Positions 1 through 6,750 of a DNA stretch of 43,492 nucleotides are shown here, in pieces (within the stretch, counting starts at the first letter, position 1; every line of letters starts with the position of its first letter). The notes under the pieces are model-generated. The model was not told where the DNA came from. It saw only the letters and a list, made by a program, of their open reading frames with translations, and did not search any database. The stretch comes from DASUBV01 sp035763085. GTDB taxonomy: Bacteria > Actinomycetota > Actinomycetes > Streptosporangiales > Streptosporangiaceae. The stretch is from contig DASUBV010000408.1 of NCBI GenBank assembly GCA_035763085.1, positions 1 to 43,492 of the forward strand, given 5' to 3'. A program made the position numbers and the translations under genes.

Positions 1-128
1 TGGGCCACCGCGCCTTCGCCCGGATCTGCGCCACCCGCGAGGTCAGCGTCCTGGTCACCGACACCGGCCTCGGACCGGCCGAGGCAGCGGCGTTCGCCGA
101 TGCCGGCGTCGACGTGATCACCGCCTGA
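1..128 (+). CDS. DeoR-family regulator, C-terminal fragment
   Basis: The window opens inside a reading frame (first full codon at base 3) that ends with TGA at 126-128. The 41 visible residues run from GHRAFARICATREVSVLVTD to DAGVDVITA. This pattern, a conserved stretch followed by VLVTDTGL, an acidic-alanine helix and a final GVDVI, is typical of the end of the sugar-phosphate-sensing domain of DeoR-type repressors. Only the tail is visible, so the DNA-binding part and the regulated pathway cannot be seen. The family normally represses sugar or nucleoside catabolic operons and is released by a phosphorylated sugar. The family call is fairly good; the specificity is unknown. Confidence 0.6.
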   Translation, partial: GHRAFARICATREVSVLVTDTGLGPAEAAAFADAGVDVITA

Positions 129-182
129 CCTGCCCGCGGCCGTGCCGTCGCCGGCGGCGCGCCATTGCACGGGGGCTGCCGC

Positions 183-278
183 GTGATCAGCTACATCGGC
201 ACCGAGCAGCACAACCGGCACCTGCACATCCACGTTGTCGCCAGCACGACAGGCGAGCGCCTCGAGGGTCGCTTCTAG
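183..278 (+). CDS. Possible 31-residue ORF with a HIT-like histidine string
   Basis: A GTG at 183 opens a short frame that ends with TAG at 276-278. Its middle reads NRHLHIHVVAST, which fits the H-x-H-x-H-x-x spacing of the HIT nucleotide-hydrolase active site. It is far too short to be a working HIT protein and has no clear ribosome binding site. It lies in the same frame as the preceding DeoR tail, directly after that stop codon. It may be a gene remnant or chance coding in GC-rich DNA. Very uncertain. Confidence 0.18.
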   Translation: MISYIGTEQHNRHLHIHVVASTTGERLEGRF

Positions 279-296
279 CGCCGGACCCGGGCCGGG

Positions 297-926
297 TCAG
301 GCGCCGGCCAGGTCCATGACGAACGGCGCGTGGTCGCCGCCGTCGGGGAGCTCGGTGAAGCCGACGTGGGCGTAAAAGCCCCGGGCGCGGGTGTTATCCG
401 GGTGCACGAACAGGTGCACGCCGGGGGAGCCTTGCTGGCGCAGGGCAGCGAGCTGGGTGTCGATCAGCTTGCGGCCCCAGCCGCCGGACTGCAGCCGGGG
501 CACCAGGTTGATGTGCAGGTGCGAGGGATAGGCCCGGTACAGCTCGTCGCCGATGAGCCACCGATGGTGGATCCGCCAGGCCTGCCGCTGGTCCCCGGTG
601 CGCTGCTCCTCGGGAATCCCGGCCGGCGGCTCGGGGTAGCGGGCGCGCAGCGGCGGCCACCACTCCAGCTCCAGCCGCGCCTCGAAGGCCCGGCTGTCCC
701 GCGCGCCGACGATGTAGCCGCCGACGCCCCCGGCGTCCTCGACGACGAAGGCCAGGCCGGGCTCGAACAGCCCGTACGGAGCAGCATGCAGCAGGCCGGG
801 CAGCCGCGGGTCGGCATACAGCCGGGTCCCATCGCCGCCGTTGTCGGCGGTCAGCAGGCACACCTCGTACAGGGCATCGAGATCATCGGCGCGGTAACGG
901 CGGATGCGGGCCCGGGCAGGATCCAT
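297..926 (-). CDS. GNAT acetyltransferase (O-GlcNAcase HAT-domain-like)
   Basis: This 209-residue protein is a single GNAT-fold N-acetyltransferase. The N-terminus (IRRYRADDLDALYEVCLLT) is the usual first strand and helix. The stretch YPSHLHINLVPRLQSGGWGRKLID holds the acetyl-CoA pyrophosphate-binding loop (Q-x-G-G-W-G-R). NTRARGFYAHVGFTEL is the typical C-terminal motif. The HLHINLVP spelling and the overall length resemble the free-standing relatives of the acetyltransferase-like domain of O-GlcNAcase. The substrate is unknown. The ATG is preceded at six bases by a TAGCGT box (938-933), which suggests a leaderless transcript. The gene is divergent from the next acetyltransferase across a 74-base gap. 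Confidence 0.75.
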   Translation of the reverse strand: MDPARARIRRYRADDLDALYEVCLLTADNGGDGTRLYADPRLPGLLHAAPYGLFEPGLAFVVEDAGGVGGYIVGARDSRAFEARLELEWWPPLRARYPEPPAGIPEEQRTGDQRQAWRIHHRWLIGDELYRAYPSHLHINLVPRLQSGGWGRKLIDTQLAALRQQGSPGVHLFVHPDNTRARGFYAHVGFTELPDGGDHAPFVMDLAGA

Positions 927-953
927 TCCGCCACGCTAGCCGGGTGCCGCGGG

Positions 954-970
954 CGAAATTACCTGGCCCG
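954..970. repeat. 17-base intergenic element, copy 1
   Basis: CGAAATTACCTGGCCCG lies between the two divergent acetyltransferase genes. The same 17 bases occur in the opposite orientation at 34879-34895, between the divergent VOC and glnE genes. In both places it sits in a divergent promoter region, upstream of the start boxes. It could be a binding site for a shared regulator or a small dispersed repeat. The match is seen directly; the function is inferred. Confidence 0.5.
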
Positions 971-1000
971 GCGGCCAGGGCCGTTGTTAGCGTCACAGCT

Positions 1001-1783
1001 ATGACCGGGCCAGCCCTGCACGTCACGCGCGTGCCGCAGCAGCTGGAGTGGCAGGCGGCCGGACCGGGCGGTGAGCCCGCCGGGACGGTACGCGCCTGGC
1101 TGAGGCCCGACCAGCGGTGCTCAGTGTTCTTCGACTCCGCCCGCCCGGAGGCCTACCCGCTGCTGGCTGCCGCGGTGGCCGGCGAGCTCGGCTGCGACCT
1201 GTACGCCACCGTCGACGAGAGCGACGCCGCGCAGCTGGCCGCCTGCGCCGCGGCCGGGTTCACCCTCAGCCGCCGCGAGAGCTACTACCTGATCCCGACC
1301 AGCCCGGCGCAGACCGGCCTGGCAGCCAGCGCGCTGCCGGCCGGCCTGACCGTGCTGTCGGCGTCGGGCGCCGATGAGGACCGGCTGCGCCTGCTCGACG
1401 ACGAGCTGCGGCAGGATGTGCCCGGCAGCGACGGGTGGCGCTGGGACGCCGAGGGCTTCCGCCGGGAGACCTTCAGCCCGGCCTTCGACCCGGCGACCTA
1501 CCTGGTCGCGGTGGAGGAGGGGTCGGGGGAGTACGCCGGGCTGGTGCGGGTCTGGAACAACCCGGCCGGCCCGCGGCTGGGCCTGATCGCCGTCCGGGAC
1601 GGCTACCGCCGCCGCGGCCTGGCCCGTGCGCTGCTGGGCCGGACGCTCGGCGTGCTCAGCGAGCGCGGGCAGGCGGCGGTCACCGCGGAGGTCGACGACA
1701 CCAACAACGCGTCCCGGACGCTGCTGGCCGGCCTGGGCGCGCGGCGCACGGGCGGCTGCGCGGAACTGGTCCGCCGCCGCTGA
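1001..1783 (+). CDS. GNAT family N-acetyltransferase
   Basis: The ATG at 1001 is preferred over an upstream ATG at 944 because a TAGCGT box (988-993) lies seven bases before it, a leaderless arrangement repeated at several genes here. The 260-residue product has a degenerate N-terminal half (VRAWLRPDQRCSVFFDSARPEAYPLL) and a clear C-terminal GNAT domain. That domain contains LGLIAVRDGYRRRGLARALLG, the acetyl-CoA-binding R-x-x-G-x-A loop, and TAEVDDTNNASRTLLAGLGARR, the usual alpha-4/beta-7 region. It is therefore a two-lobed acetyltransferase of unknown substrate. It is transcribed divergently from the neighbouring acetyltransferase and shares its regulatory gap. Confidence 0.75.
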   Translation: MTGPALHVTRVPQQLEWQAAGPGGEPAGTVRAWLRPDQRCSVFFDSARPEAYPLLAAAVAGELGCDLYATVDESDAAQLAACAAAGFTLSRRESYYLIPTSPAQTGLAASALPAGLTVLSASGADEDRLRLLDDELRQDVPGSDGWRWDAEGFRRETFSPAFDPATYLVAVEEGSGEYAGLVRVWNNPAGPRLGLIAVRDGYRRRGLARALLGRTLGVLSERGQAAVTAEVDDTNNASRTLLAGLGARRTGGCAELVRRR

Positions 1784-1805
1784 TGTCGGGCCGTCAGCGG
1801 CCCAG

Positions 1806-2070
1806 TTAGCTGAGCACGTCGGCCAGGCCGGCCTCGCGCGGCTGGGTGGTGTCGACGGTCAGCAGGTCGCCGTCCCACGACGGGAACTGCGCCAGCCGCC
1901 GCTGCACGTTGGTCGGCCGAGGCGGCGGGGGAGACGACGGTGGCCAACTCCGGCGGGAGTATGTCGGCGGCGCCCCGGCCGTCCTGCCCGTTCAACCCGT
2001 CCAGGAACCACTCTGGGCGCGCTATCACGGCACCGCCGATCAGATATCTCTCTGGCCACCTCGGGGCTTC
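1806..2070 (-). pseudogene. Remnant of an ATPase/kinase-like gene, frameshifted
   Basis: Reading the minus strand, one frame gives RYLIGGAVIARPEWFLDGLNG and then PPELATVVSP. The sense continues in another frame as PTNVQRRLAQFPSWDGDLLTVDTTQPREAGLADVLS and stops at TAA (1808-1806). The last stretch looks like the C-terminus of a small P-loop kinase or AAA-type ATPase. No start or P-loop remains upstream: coding sense fades near 2070, where base composition drops sharply at the edge of the low-GC island. The likely explanation is a gene broken when the island entered. The family call is tentative. Confidence 0.4.
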
Positions 2071-2270
2071 GTTGCCCGCCATTCGCGAGGCTGAGCTTCT
2101 CCCAGCCTGTGCGCCGCAGACAGACATCCCGCTTCCCATGTCACATGCCCCCCTAGCCTCACAAAGCAGCCAGGCAATGATGTCCGAATTCACGAGAGAC
2201 GAAAGGCGCGCCCAGGCTACGCTGGAACGCGTGGCTCACGGCACTTACCCTGAAGCTAGGAGGACGACCC

Positions 2271-2336
2271 GTGTCAGCGCCGACGTGCAGGCGGAGCCTC
2301 GCGCCGATCATCGAGATGGGGAGGCAGACGCCATGA
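2271..2336 (+). CDS. 21-residue leader ORF coupled to the Nudix gene
   Basis: GTG at 2271 is preceded at seven bases by a perfect AGGAGG (2258-2263), the best ribosome binding site in this part of the window. A possible -10 box, TACGCT, lies at 2218-2223. The frame encodes a peptide beginning MSAPTCRRSLAPI and ending EMGRQTP. Its TGA overlaps the ATG of the Nudix gene (ATGA), the classic arrangement for translational coupling. It may be a leader peptide, a short bioactive peptide or simply a coupling device. No family is recognised. Confidence 0.45.
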   Translation: MSAPTCRRSLAPIIEMGRQTP

Positions 2337-2893
2337 CTGACCGCATGCTTGGCGGCTTAACCAGCCAGGACGTGCAATCTTCCATTGCCGGAAGATTCGT
2401 GTTCGTGCAGAAGGCATTCGTTGTCTCTGAGGATCGCCTCCTTCTCGTTCAGAAATCGCCAGCAGACCCCTACTACCCAGGCCTGTGGGAAGTCCCCGGT
2501 GGTCGAATGAAGCTCGCCGAGGATCCCGACCGACATATCAAGCGCGAGACATTTGAGGAAACGGGAATCCGGGTGGTTCCGGGATCGCTGCTTCACATCT
2601 GGCATTGGTTTATGCCGGATCTCGATAAACGGCAAAAGAAATTCCCTTTACTGGGCGTTACTCGTGAACGCAGGCCATGGGTGCATGCTATTGCGGTAGC
2701 CCGTCTGTGCCGTCCGCTCGGCTCAGCTATCAGCACTCAGCACCAGGTGAGCGGCGACCATCTTAGCCAAGTGTGCTGGGTCCCTGTGGATGACATTCCT
2801 GGCTTAGACCTTATCCCAGGTATTGATGGAGCCTTCGAGAGGTTTCGCAACATGCAGAAAAATGGGGCGCTAACTGTGCTGTCCGCGCTTTGA
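2333..2893 (+). CDS. Nudix hydrolase
   Basis: The ATG at 2333 overlaps the stop of the leader ORF and has GGGGAGG about ten bases upstream. The frame is open much further upstream, but that part shows no coding sense. The 186-residue product carries a complete Nudix box at residues 57-79 (G-x5-E-x7-RETFEETG-I), with a threonine where a hydrophobic residue is usual. Nudix enzymes cleave nucleoside diphosphates linked to another group and need magnesium bound by the RExxEE glutamates. The upstream LWEVPGG is also typical. It is followed after six bases by the PfkB-type kinase, so the two are probably one operon. GC content is well below that of the flanking core genes. Confidence 0.85.
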   Translation: MTDRMLGGLTSQDVQSSIAGRFVFVQKAFVVSEDRLLLVQKSPADPYYPGLWEVPGGRMKLAEDPDRHIKRETFEETGIRVVPGSLLHIWHWFMPDLDKRQKKFPLLGVTRERRPWVHAIAVARLCRPLGSAISTQHQVSGDHLSQVCWVPVDDIPGLDLIPGIDGAFERFRNMQKNGALTVLSAL

Positions 2894-2899
2894 CGACTC

Positions 2900-3877
2900 G
2901 TGGACGAATTTCAGCATCCGCTAGGAAATTCTATAGATTGGCCCCGACTGCATCTTTCCGCAGTTCGCAGGTTCAGCATCGCGGTAATAGGCGAGATTCG
3001 TATCGACATCCGCACCCAACTGGCGGGCGTCCGTTTCCGGGAGGTGACCGCTGACCGCCTGGCATTTGCTCCGATCGACCTAGTGGTATCCGGCACTGCC
3101 GTCAACTTCGCCCGGCCTGCACTTGAATATTTTGCGAAGGTCGATCTGATAGCGAAGATCGGGCAGGACAGTTTCGCTCTCCTGATTCGCACAAAGCTTG
3201 ATGAACTGGGAGTTACAGCTCACCTGCTCCCCGCCAGCAATGTCGCCAACGGCATGGTTGCAGTCATCCATGAAACTGGCGAGGACGGGGTTTCTGGAGC
3301 GCGGTTGATGATCGCGGATTCGGTGTCGCCAGGGCTGACGTTGACAGCGGAAGACATCCGCGACAAGGCCGCGGTCCTCCGCAGCGCTGACGCGTTGTTC
3401 ATCGATGGGTATGCGCTGCTTTACCAGACCTCAGCCGAGGCGATCTGCGCGGCGGCGGACCTAGCCCATGAGGGCGGTGCGCTCGTCTGCTTTGACCTGG
3501 TGCCTCACGACATTTACCAGCGCATAGCGCTGCCCGCCGTGATGCCAGCGTTGGAGCGTGCGGACGTTATCGTCAGCCAGGCGGATACCTTGTCCGGCAT
3601 GCTTGGTACCATTTCGACTGAGTCAAGTTTTGACAGCATCGGCGGACAGGTGCGCCTTCTCGACGATGAACTGAAGCATCAGCCGCTATGGCTTATCCGT
3701 TCGGGGCCTCATTCTATTGACTTTGTCTATGCCTATCAGCAGGACAGAATCGAGAACGTCTACTCCACCGACTATTATTCGCAGTTGCCGCCAATGGGAT
3801 TCGGTGACCGGCTAACTGCCGGCGAACTGTACCTGCTGCTGGCGGCTCGCGCCACCGGGTCGCGCAGTACGGAATAG
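2900..3877 (+). CDS. PfkB-family (ribokinase-like) kinase
   Basis: The 325-residue product starts at GTG 2900, six bases after the Nudix stop. It has the ribokinase fold: FSIAVIGEIRIDI at the start, VSGTAVNFARPALEYFAKVDLIAKIGQDSFALLIRTKLDELGV for the N-terminal substrate region, and near the end GFGDRLTAGEL (about residues 300-310), the PfkB signature 2 with its GxGD catalytic aspartate. The usual DTxGAGD is degenerate (PPMGFGD), so the substrate may be unusual. PfkB kinases phosphorylate sugars, nucleosides or related alcohols. Its operon partner cleaves nucleotide-type phosphoanhydrides. About 240 bases without a gene follow. Confidence 0.8.
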   Translation: MDEFQHPLGNSIDWPRLHLSAVRRFSIAVIGEIRIDIRTQLAGVRFREVTADRLAFAPIDLVVSGTAVNFARPALEYFAKVDLIAKIGQDSFALLIRTKLDELGVTAHLLPASNVANGMVAVIHETGEDGVSGARLMIADSVSPGLTLTAEDIRDKAAVLRSADALFIDGYALLYQTSAEAICAAADLAHEGGALVCFDLVPHDIYQRIALPAVMPALERADVIVSQADTLSGMLGTISTESSFDSIGGQVRLLDDELKHQPLWLIRSGPHSIDFVYAYQQDRIENVYSTDYYSQLPPMGFGDRLTAGELYLLLAARATGSRSTE

Positions 3878-4114
3878 CTAGAAGCTTCCCTTCTAAACGG
3901 CGAAGTTGGGGCGCGATGCAGCGCTGAAGCAGCCTCTGGGTGGCAGACACTTGCTGTGCTAAGGTTGTAAACTACGTGTGCTGGCTTAGTTTGTGACAAG
4001 TGGGACGCAAATGTGCCGTTTAGGGGTTCGGCCCAGTTGCGGCCGTCACACGCCGGGCGTGTGTGGCCACGGACGCACACTGGGGGTTGGCCTCCCAGGG
4101 CCGGGGCAGCATCG

Positions 4115-5413
4115 GTGAGCCGTCTCGATATGGCGCAGATTGATGCTGCGATACAACGATCCTTGGTGTTACTGCGAGAAAAATACACTCCCAACCCAGG
4201 TGGTGGCGGTGGGTGGTACCACCGCCTCGGCGTACCTCCGCCAGGCGCAACGGCGACAGCTGTCGCCTTGCTGGCCTTCGACGTCGCCGGAGAGCGGCCT
4301 GATCACATTCCGGAGAGCCTGAAATTCCTGAAGGCGCGGCAGCTGAGGAGTGCTGAGCTGCTTCTGGATGGCGGCTGGGCTACGAACACGAGTATGAATC
4401 AACCGGTGGTAGAAGCAACGGCTTGGGTCGTTCACTGCCTCGGCCGCCTCCGGCTCGGTCTGGCCGACGATGGTCCTGACCTTCAGAGCGGCTACCAGTG
4501 GCTGCTGCGGAACCAGAACGAAGACGGTGGCTGGGGATCGTTCTACCGCATGCCATCGAGAACCTTTCTCACGTGCCTGGCGATCCAGGCACTGATGCAG
4601 GTGAATCCCTATCATGAGTCCGTTCCTAAGGCCGTGCGGTGGCTAGTCGAATCATCCCGGCCGATCCCATATGCCTGGGGAAAGGAGCCGTCGGCCTCGC
4701 CAACTGTCACGCATACGGCGTTCGTACTCATGACGCTTTGCGAGGGTGGCTATGACAGGAATGACGAGCGAATCGGCAAGGGCTTTGACTGGCTAGCCGA
4801 CCATCTGGACGTTAACTCTCTCGACGAGCCAGAGACAAGAGTTGAGGAATATCGCGTCGTCCGACCGGGTCGCGGCCGCCTGTGGCGCTCGCCAGCCCTG
4901 ATTCACTACTGCCTGCCGATGGCGGCAGCCGCGTTAGAGATAGCGCCGCCGGCGTCGGCAGAGAAAACACGTCAGTGCCTCGATGACGCTATTGAGACAA
5001 TCATCGCGCGGCAGAATTCAGCTGGCTACTGGCCGAATATCTACGACACCGACATCACCCTGTGGGGCGTATGGCCCTGCCTGCAGGCACTCGCCGGCGC
5101 ATCCCGGATCTCGCTAGCAGGCCGTAGCGACCTTGTAACGATGCTGCCCGATGTGGTGGTGATCCAGAATGCCCGCTCACGCCACAAGCCGCTGACAGTC
5201 GCGCTGGCGGATGTCCTCCCGCGGCGGCGGCGCTTCAGCGCCAGGGCTTTCCTGCGTCGATACTGGGCTGCCGGGCTGCTAGCACTGTTCGTGCTGGCTG
5301 GGATCGTCGGCGTCGGCCTGAGAAAACTCGGCCCAGCCGAAGTCGGATTCGGGCTGATTTTCCCGATCATCTTGCTGGTGATCCAGATCGCGTATGAACG
5401 CTATCGGGCGTAG
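4115..5413 (+). CDS. Membrane-anchored squalene-cyclase/prenyltransferase-like toroid protein
   Basis: The start is probably GTG 4115, giving 432 residues; the frame is open to 4013 but that part is not protein-like, and ATG 4130 is an alternative. The protein shows repeated alpha-alpha toroid units with QW-like motifs: LLDGGWATN (84-92), QNEDGGWGSF (134-143) and RQNSAGYWPN (299-308). No DxDD acid motif of class II terpene cyclases is seen; DTDIT at 311-315 is the nearest. The C-terminus has two predicted transmembrane segments (about 384-403 and 409-427) after an Arg-rich stretch, so the toroid is probably anchored at the membrane. It could be a non-canonical cyclase or a binding scaffold. 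Its end overlaps the convergent HIT gene by 13 bases. Confidence 0.7.
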   Translation: MSRLDMAQIDAAIQRSLVLLREKYTPNPGGGGGWYHRLGVPPPGATATAVALLAFDVAGERPDHIPESLKFLKARQLRSAELLLDGGWATNTSMNQPVVEATAWVVHCLGRLRLGLADDGPDLQSGYQWLLRNQNEDGGWGSFYRMPSRTFLTCLAIQALMQVNPYHESVPKAVRWLVESSRPIPYAWGKEPSASPTVTHTAFVLMTLCEGGYDRNDERIGKGFDWLADHLDVNSLDEPETRVEEYRVVRPGRGRLWRSPALIHYCLPMAAAALEIAPPASAEKTRQCLDDAIETIIARQNSAGYWPNIYDTDITLWGVWPCLQALAGASRISLAGRSDLVTMLPDVVVIQNARSRHKPLTVALADVLPRRRRFSARAFLRRYWAAGLLALFVLAGIVGVGLRKLGPAEVGFGLIFPIILLVIQIAYERYRA

Positions 5414-6171
5414 GGCATTTCATCGGCGTGCCGTCGGAAGAGGCCAGGCATCAGATCGCGACCTCCCCAGGCCTGATGCAAGTCCAGGATCCACTCGCGA
5501 CGCTGAGCAGCCTGGCCCAGGAGGACCTCGTCATTCCAGTTCCATAGCTGCCGCCCGCCCAGGCCGCTGATGACCCGCCGGAAGTACTGACTTGCGGGAT
5601 GCTGGGGGCGGGCCAGCAGCATGATGCCCCCTGACCCCTGCAGAAAGAGGTATTCGTCGACCTGCCTGGTCGCTGGCTCCAGGTCCGATAGCCATCTCAG
5701 TGTCATCACATCAAAGTCTGCGCGGAACTTGTCTTCTACGGGGATGTTGGTTGGCAGCAGATGAAGATGTGCGTGATCAATTCCGCAGCTGGCCACGCCC
5801 TCGCTGGTGCAAAGGCCGTGCTCGAATGATATGACCGGAAGAGAATAAAGCGACTCTAGCCACCGGGCAAAGCGCTCGCGCATATAGCGAAGCTCAGTCA
5901 GACCTGCCGAGGTGAGTTTGCTCATGGCGAGAACATGCCTGGTGGTCACGAGCAATACGTGCCCTGGCGCCAGTGGCGCTACATCGGCGATGGCGGTGAT
6001 ACTGGCGCCGCTGGCCAGCGTCTCGGTCGGTAATTCGCTCCTGGTTAGGAAAGACCGGGCCGGTGTCTGGTCGCAGCCGTCTAGTACATCACATAAGACG
6101 CAGCTATCTCGCGATGTGCGCTCGGAAATACCTGGACAGGCGTCCAGGCGACCTCCTGGTGGTGCATTCAT
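5401..6171 (-). CDS. HIT-family nucleotide hydrolase/transferase
   Basis: The ATG at 6171 gives 256 residues; the frame runs on to 6321, so the start is uncertain. The HIT active site is DHAHLHLLP, with histidines at 133, 135 and 137. A CVLC pair at 24-27 matches the zinc knuckle of many HIT proteins. The stretch APLAPGHVLLVTTRHVLAMSKL is the usual HIT core. A C-terminal extension of about 110 residues (WILDLHQAWGGRDLMPGLFRRH) is longer than in simple HIT hydrolases and suggests an Ap4A-phosphorylase or GalT-like relative. It converges on the toroid gene and has the same low GC. HIT enzymes attack the alpha phosphate of nucleotides through a histidine. Confidence 0.8.
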   Translation of the reverse strand: MNAPPGGRLDACPGISERTSRDSCVLCDVLDGCDQTPARSFLTRSELPTETLASGASITAIADVAPLAPGHVLLVTTRHVLAMSKLTSAGLTELRYMRERFARWLESLYSLPVISFEHGLCTSEGVASCGIDHAHLHLLPTNIPVEDKFRADFDVMTLRWLSDLEPATRQVDEYLFLQGSGGIMLLARPQHPASQYFRRVISGLGGRQLWNWNDEVLLGQAAQRREWILDLHQAWGGRDLMPGLFRRHADEMPYAR

Positions 6172-6378
6172 GAGAGATGACCGCCATCCATCTCTAAGCG
6201 AGAGCTCGATCAAGAATAACTCCGTCCACTTCCTCAGTAAAGACGCCAGGGCATGCGAATGCTGTGTGACTGTCTGAGTTGCTGGCCCAGCGGCGGGAAC
6301 TGGCCATAGGTCTTGCGGCAATGGGCTGGTGCAGCGGACGACTGTGTTTCTGGGCGGGCAGAGCGTTGCGGCGGGCGA

Positions 6379-6720
6379 CGGCTCACCCTGCTGGCCGTTC
6401 CGTTACTGGTAATCCAGAAGACACAGAGCCCAGCGCTGGCTGTACTGGCCTCGCTGCCCGGCAGCGCCGGCTACCTGGCAGCGGGACTGCCGGCCGGGCT
6501 GGGGGCGGACCGGGTGGATCCGTGGCGGCCGTTGATGGCCGGCGACACGGTCCGGGCGGTGCTGTTCGGGGCGCTGTATTCGCTGCCGGGAGGGGCGGCG
6601 TCGGCCTGGCTGAACCTGGCGCTGGTGTTCGCGCGGGCGTGGTGACTGTGTTCAGCGGCACCTCGCTGGCCATCGCGGTGCGGGACGTATTCGCTGGACC
6701 GCGGGAGGCCGCATCGCCGG
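6379..6720 (+). pseudogene. MFS transporter remnant
   Basis: One frame reads RRLTLLAVPLLVIQKTQSP and then LPAGLGADRVDPWRPLMAGDTVRAVLFG, the first transmembrane helices and the GxLADRxxRRxxL-type loop of an MFS exporter. It ends at a stop near 6645. The next frame resumes with GVVTVFSGTSLAIAVRDVF, which fits a later helix. Both ends are missing and the pieces are out of frame, so it is a degraded gene. It marks the right edge of the low-GC island, where high-GC codon use resumes. Confidence 0.5.
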
Positions 6721-6750
6721 TGATCAAGGCGGCAGGCGGGCGGGGCGCTG

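Noticed and set aside
1940..2332. N-terminal extension of the Nudix frame
   Set aside because: The extension has no coding character, and the ATG at 2333 has a ribosome binding site and overlaps the leader ORF stop.
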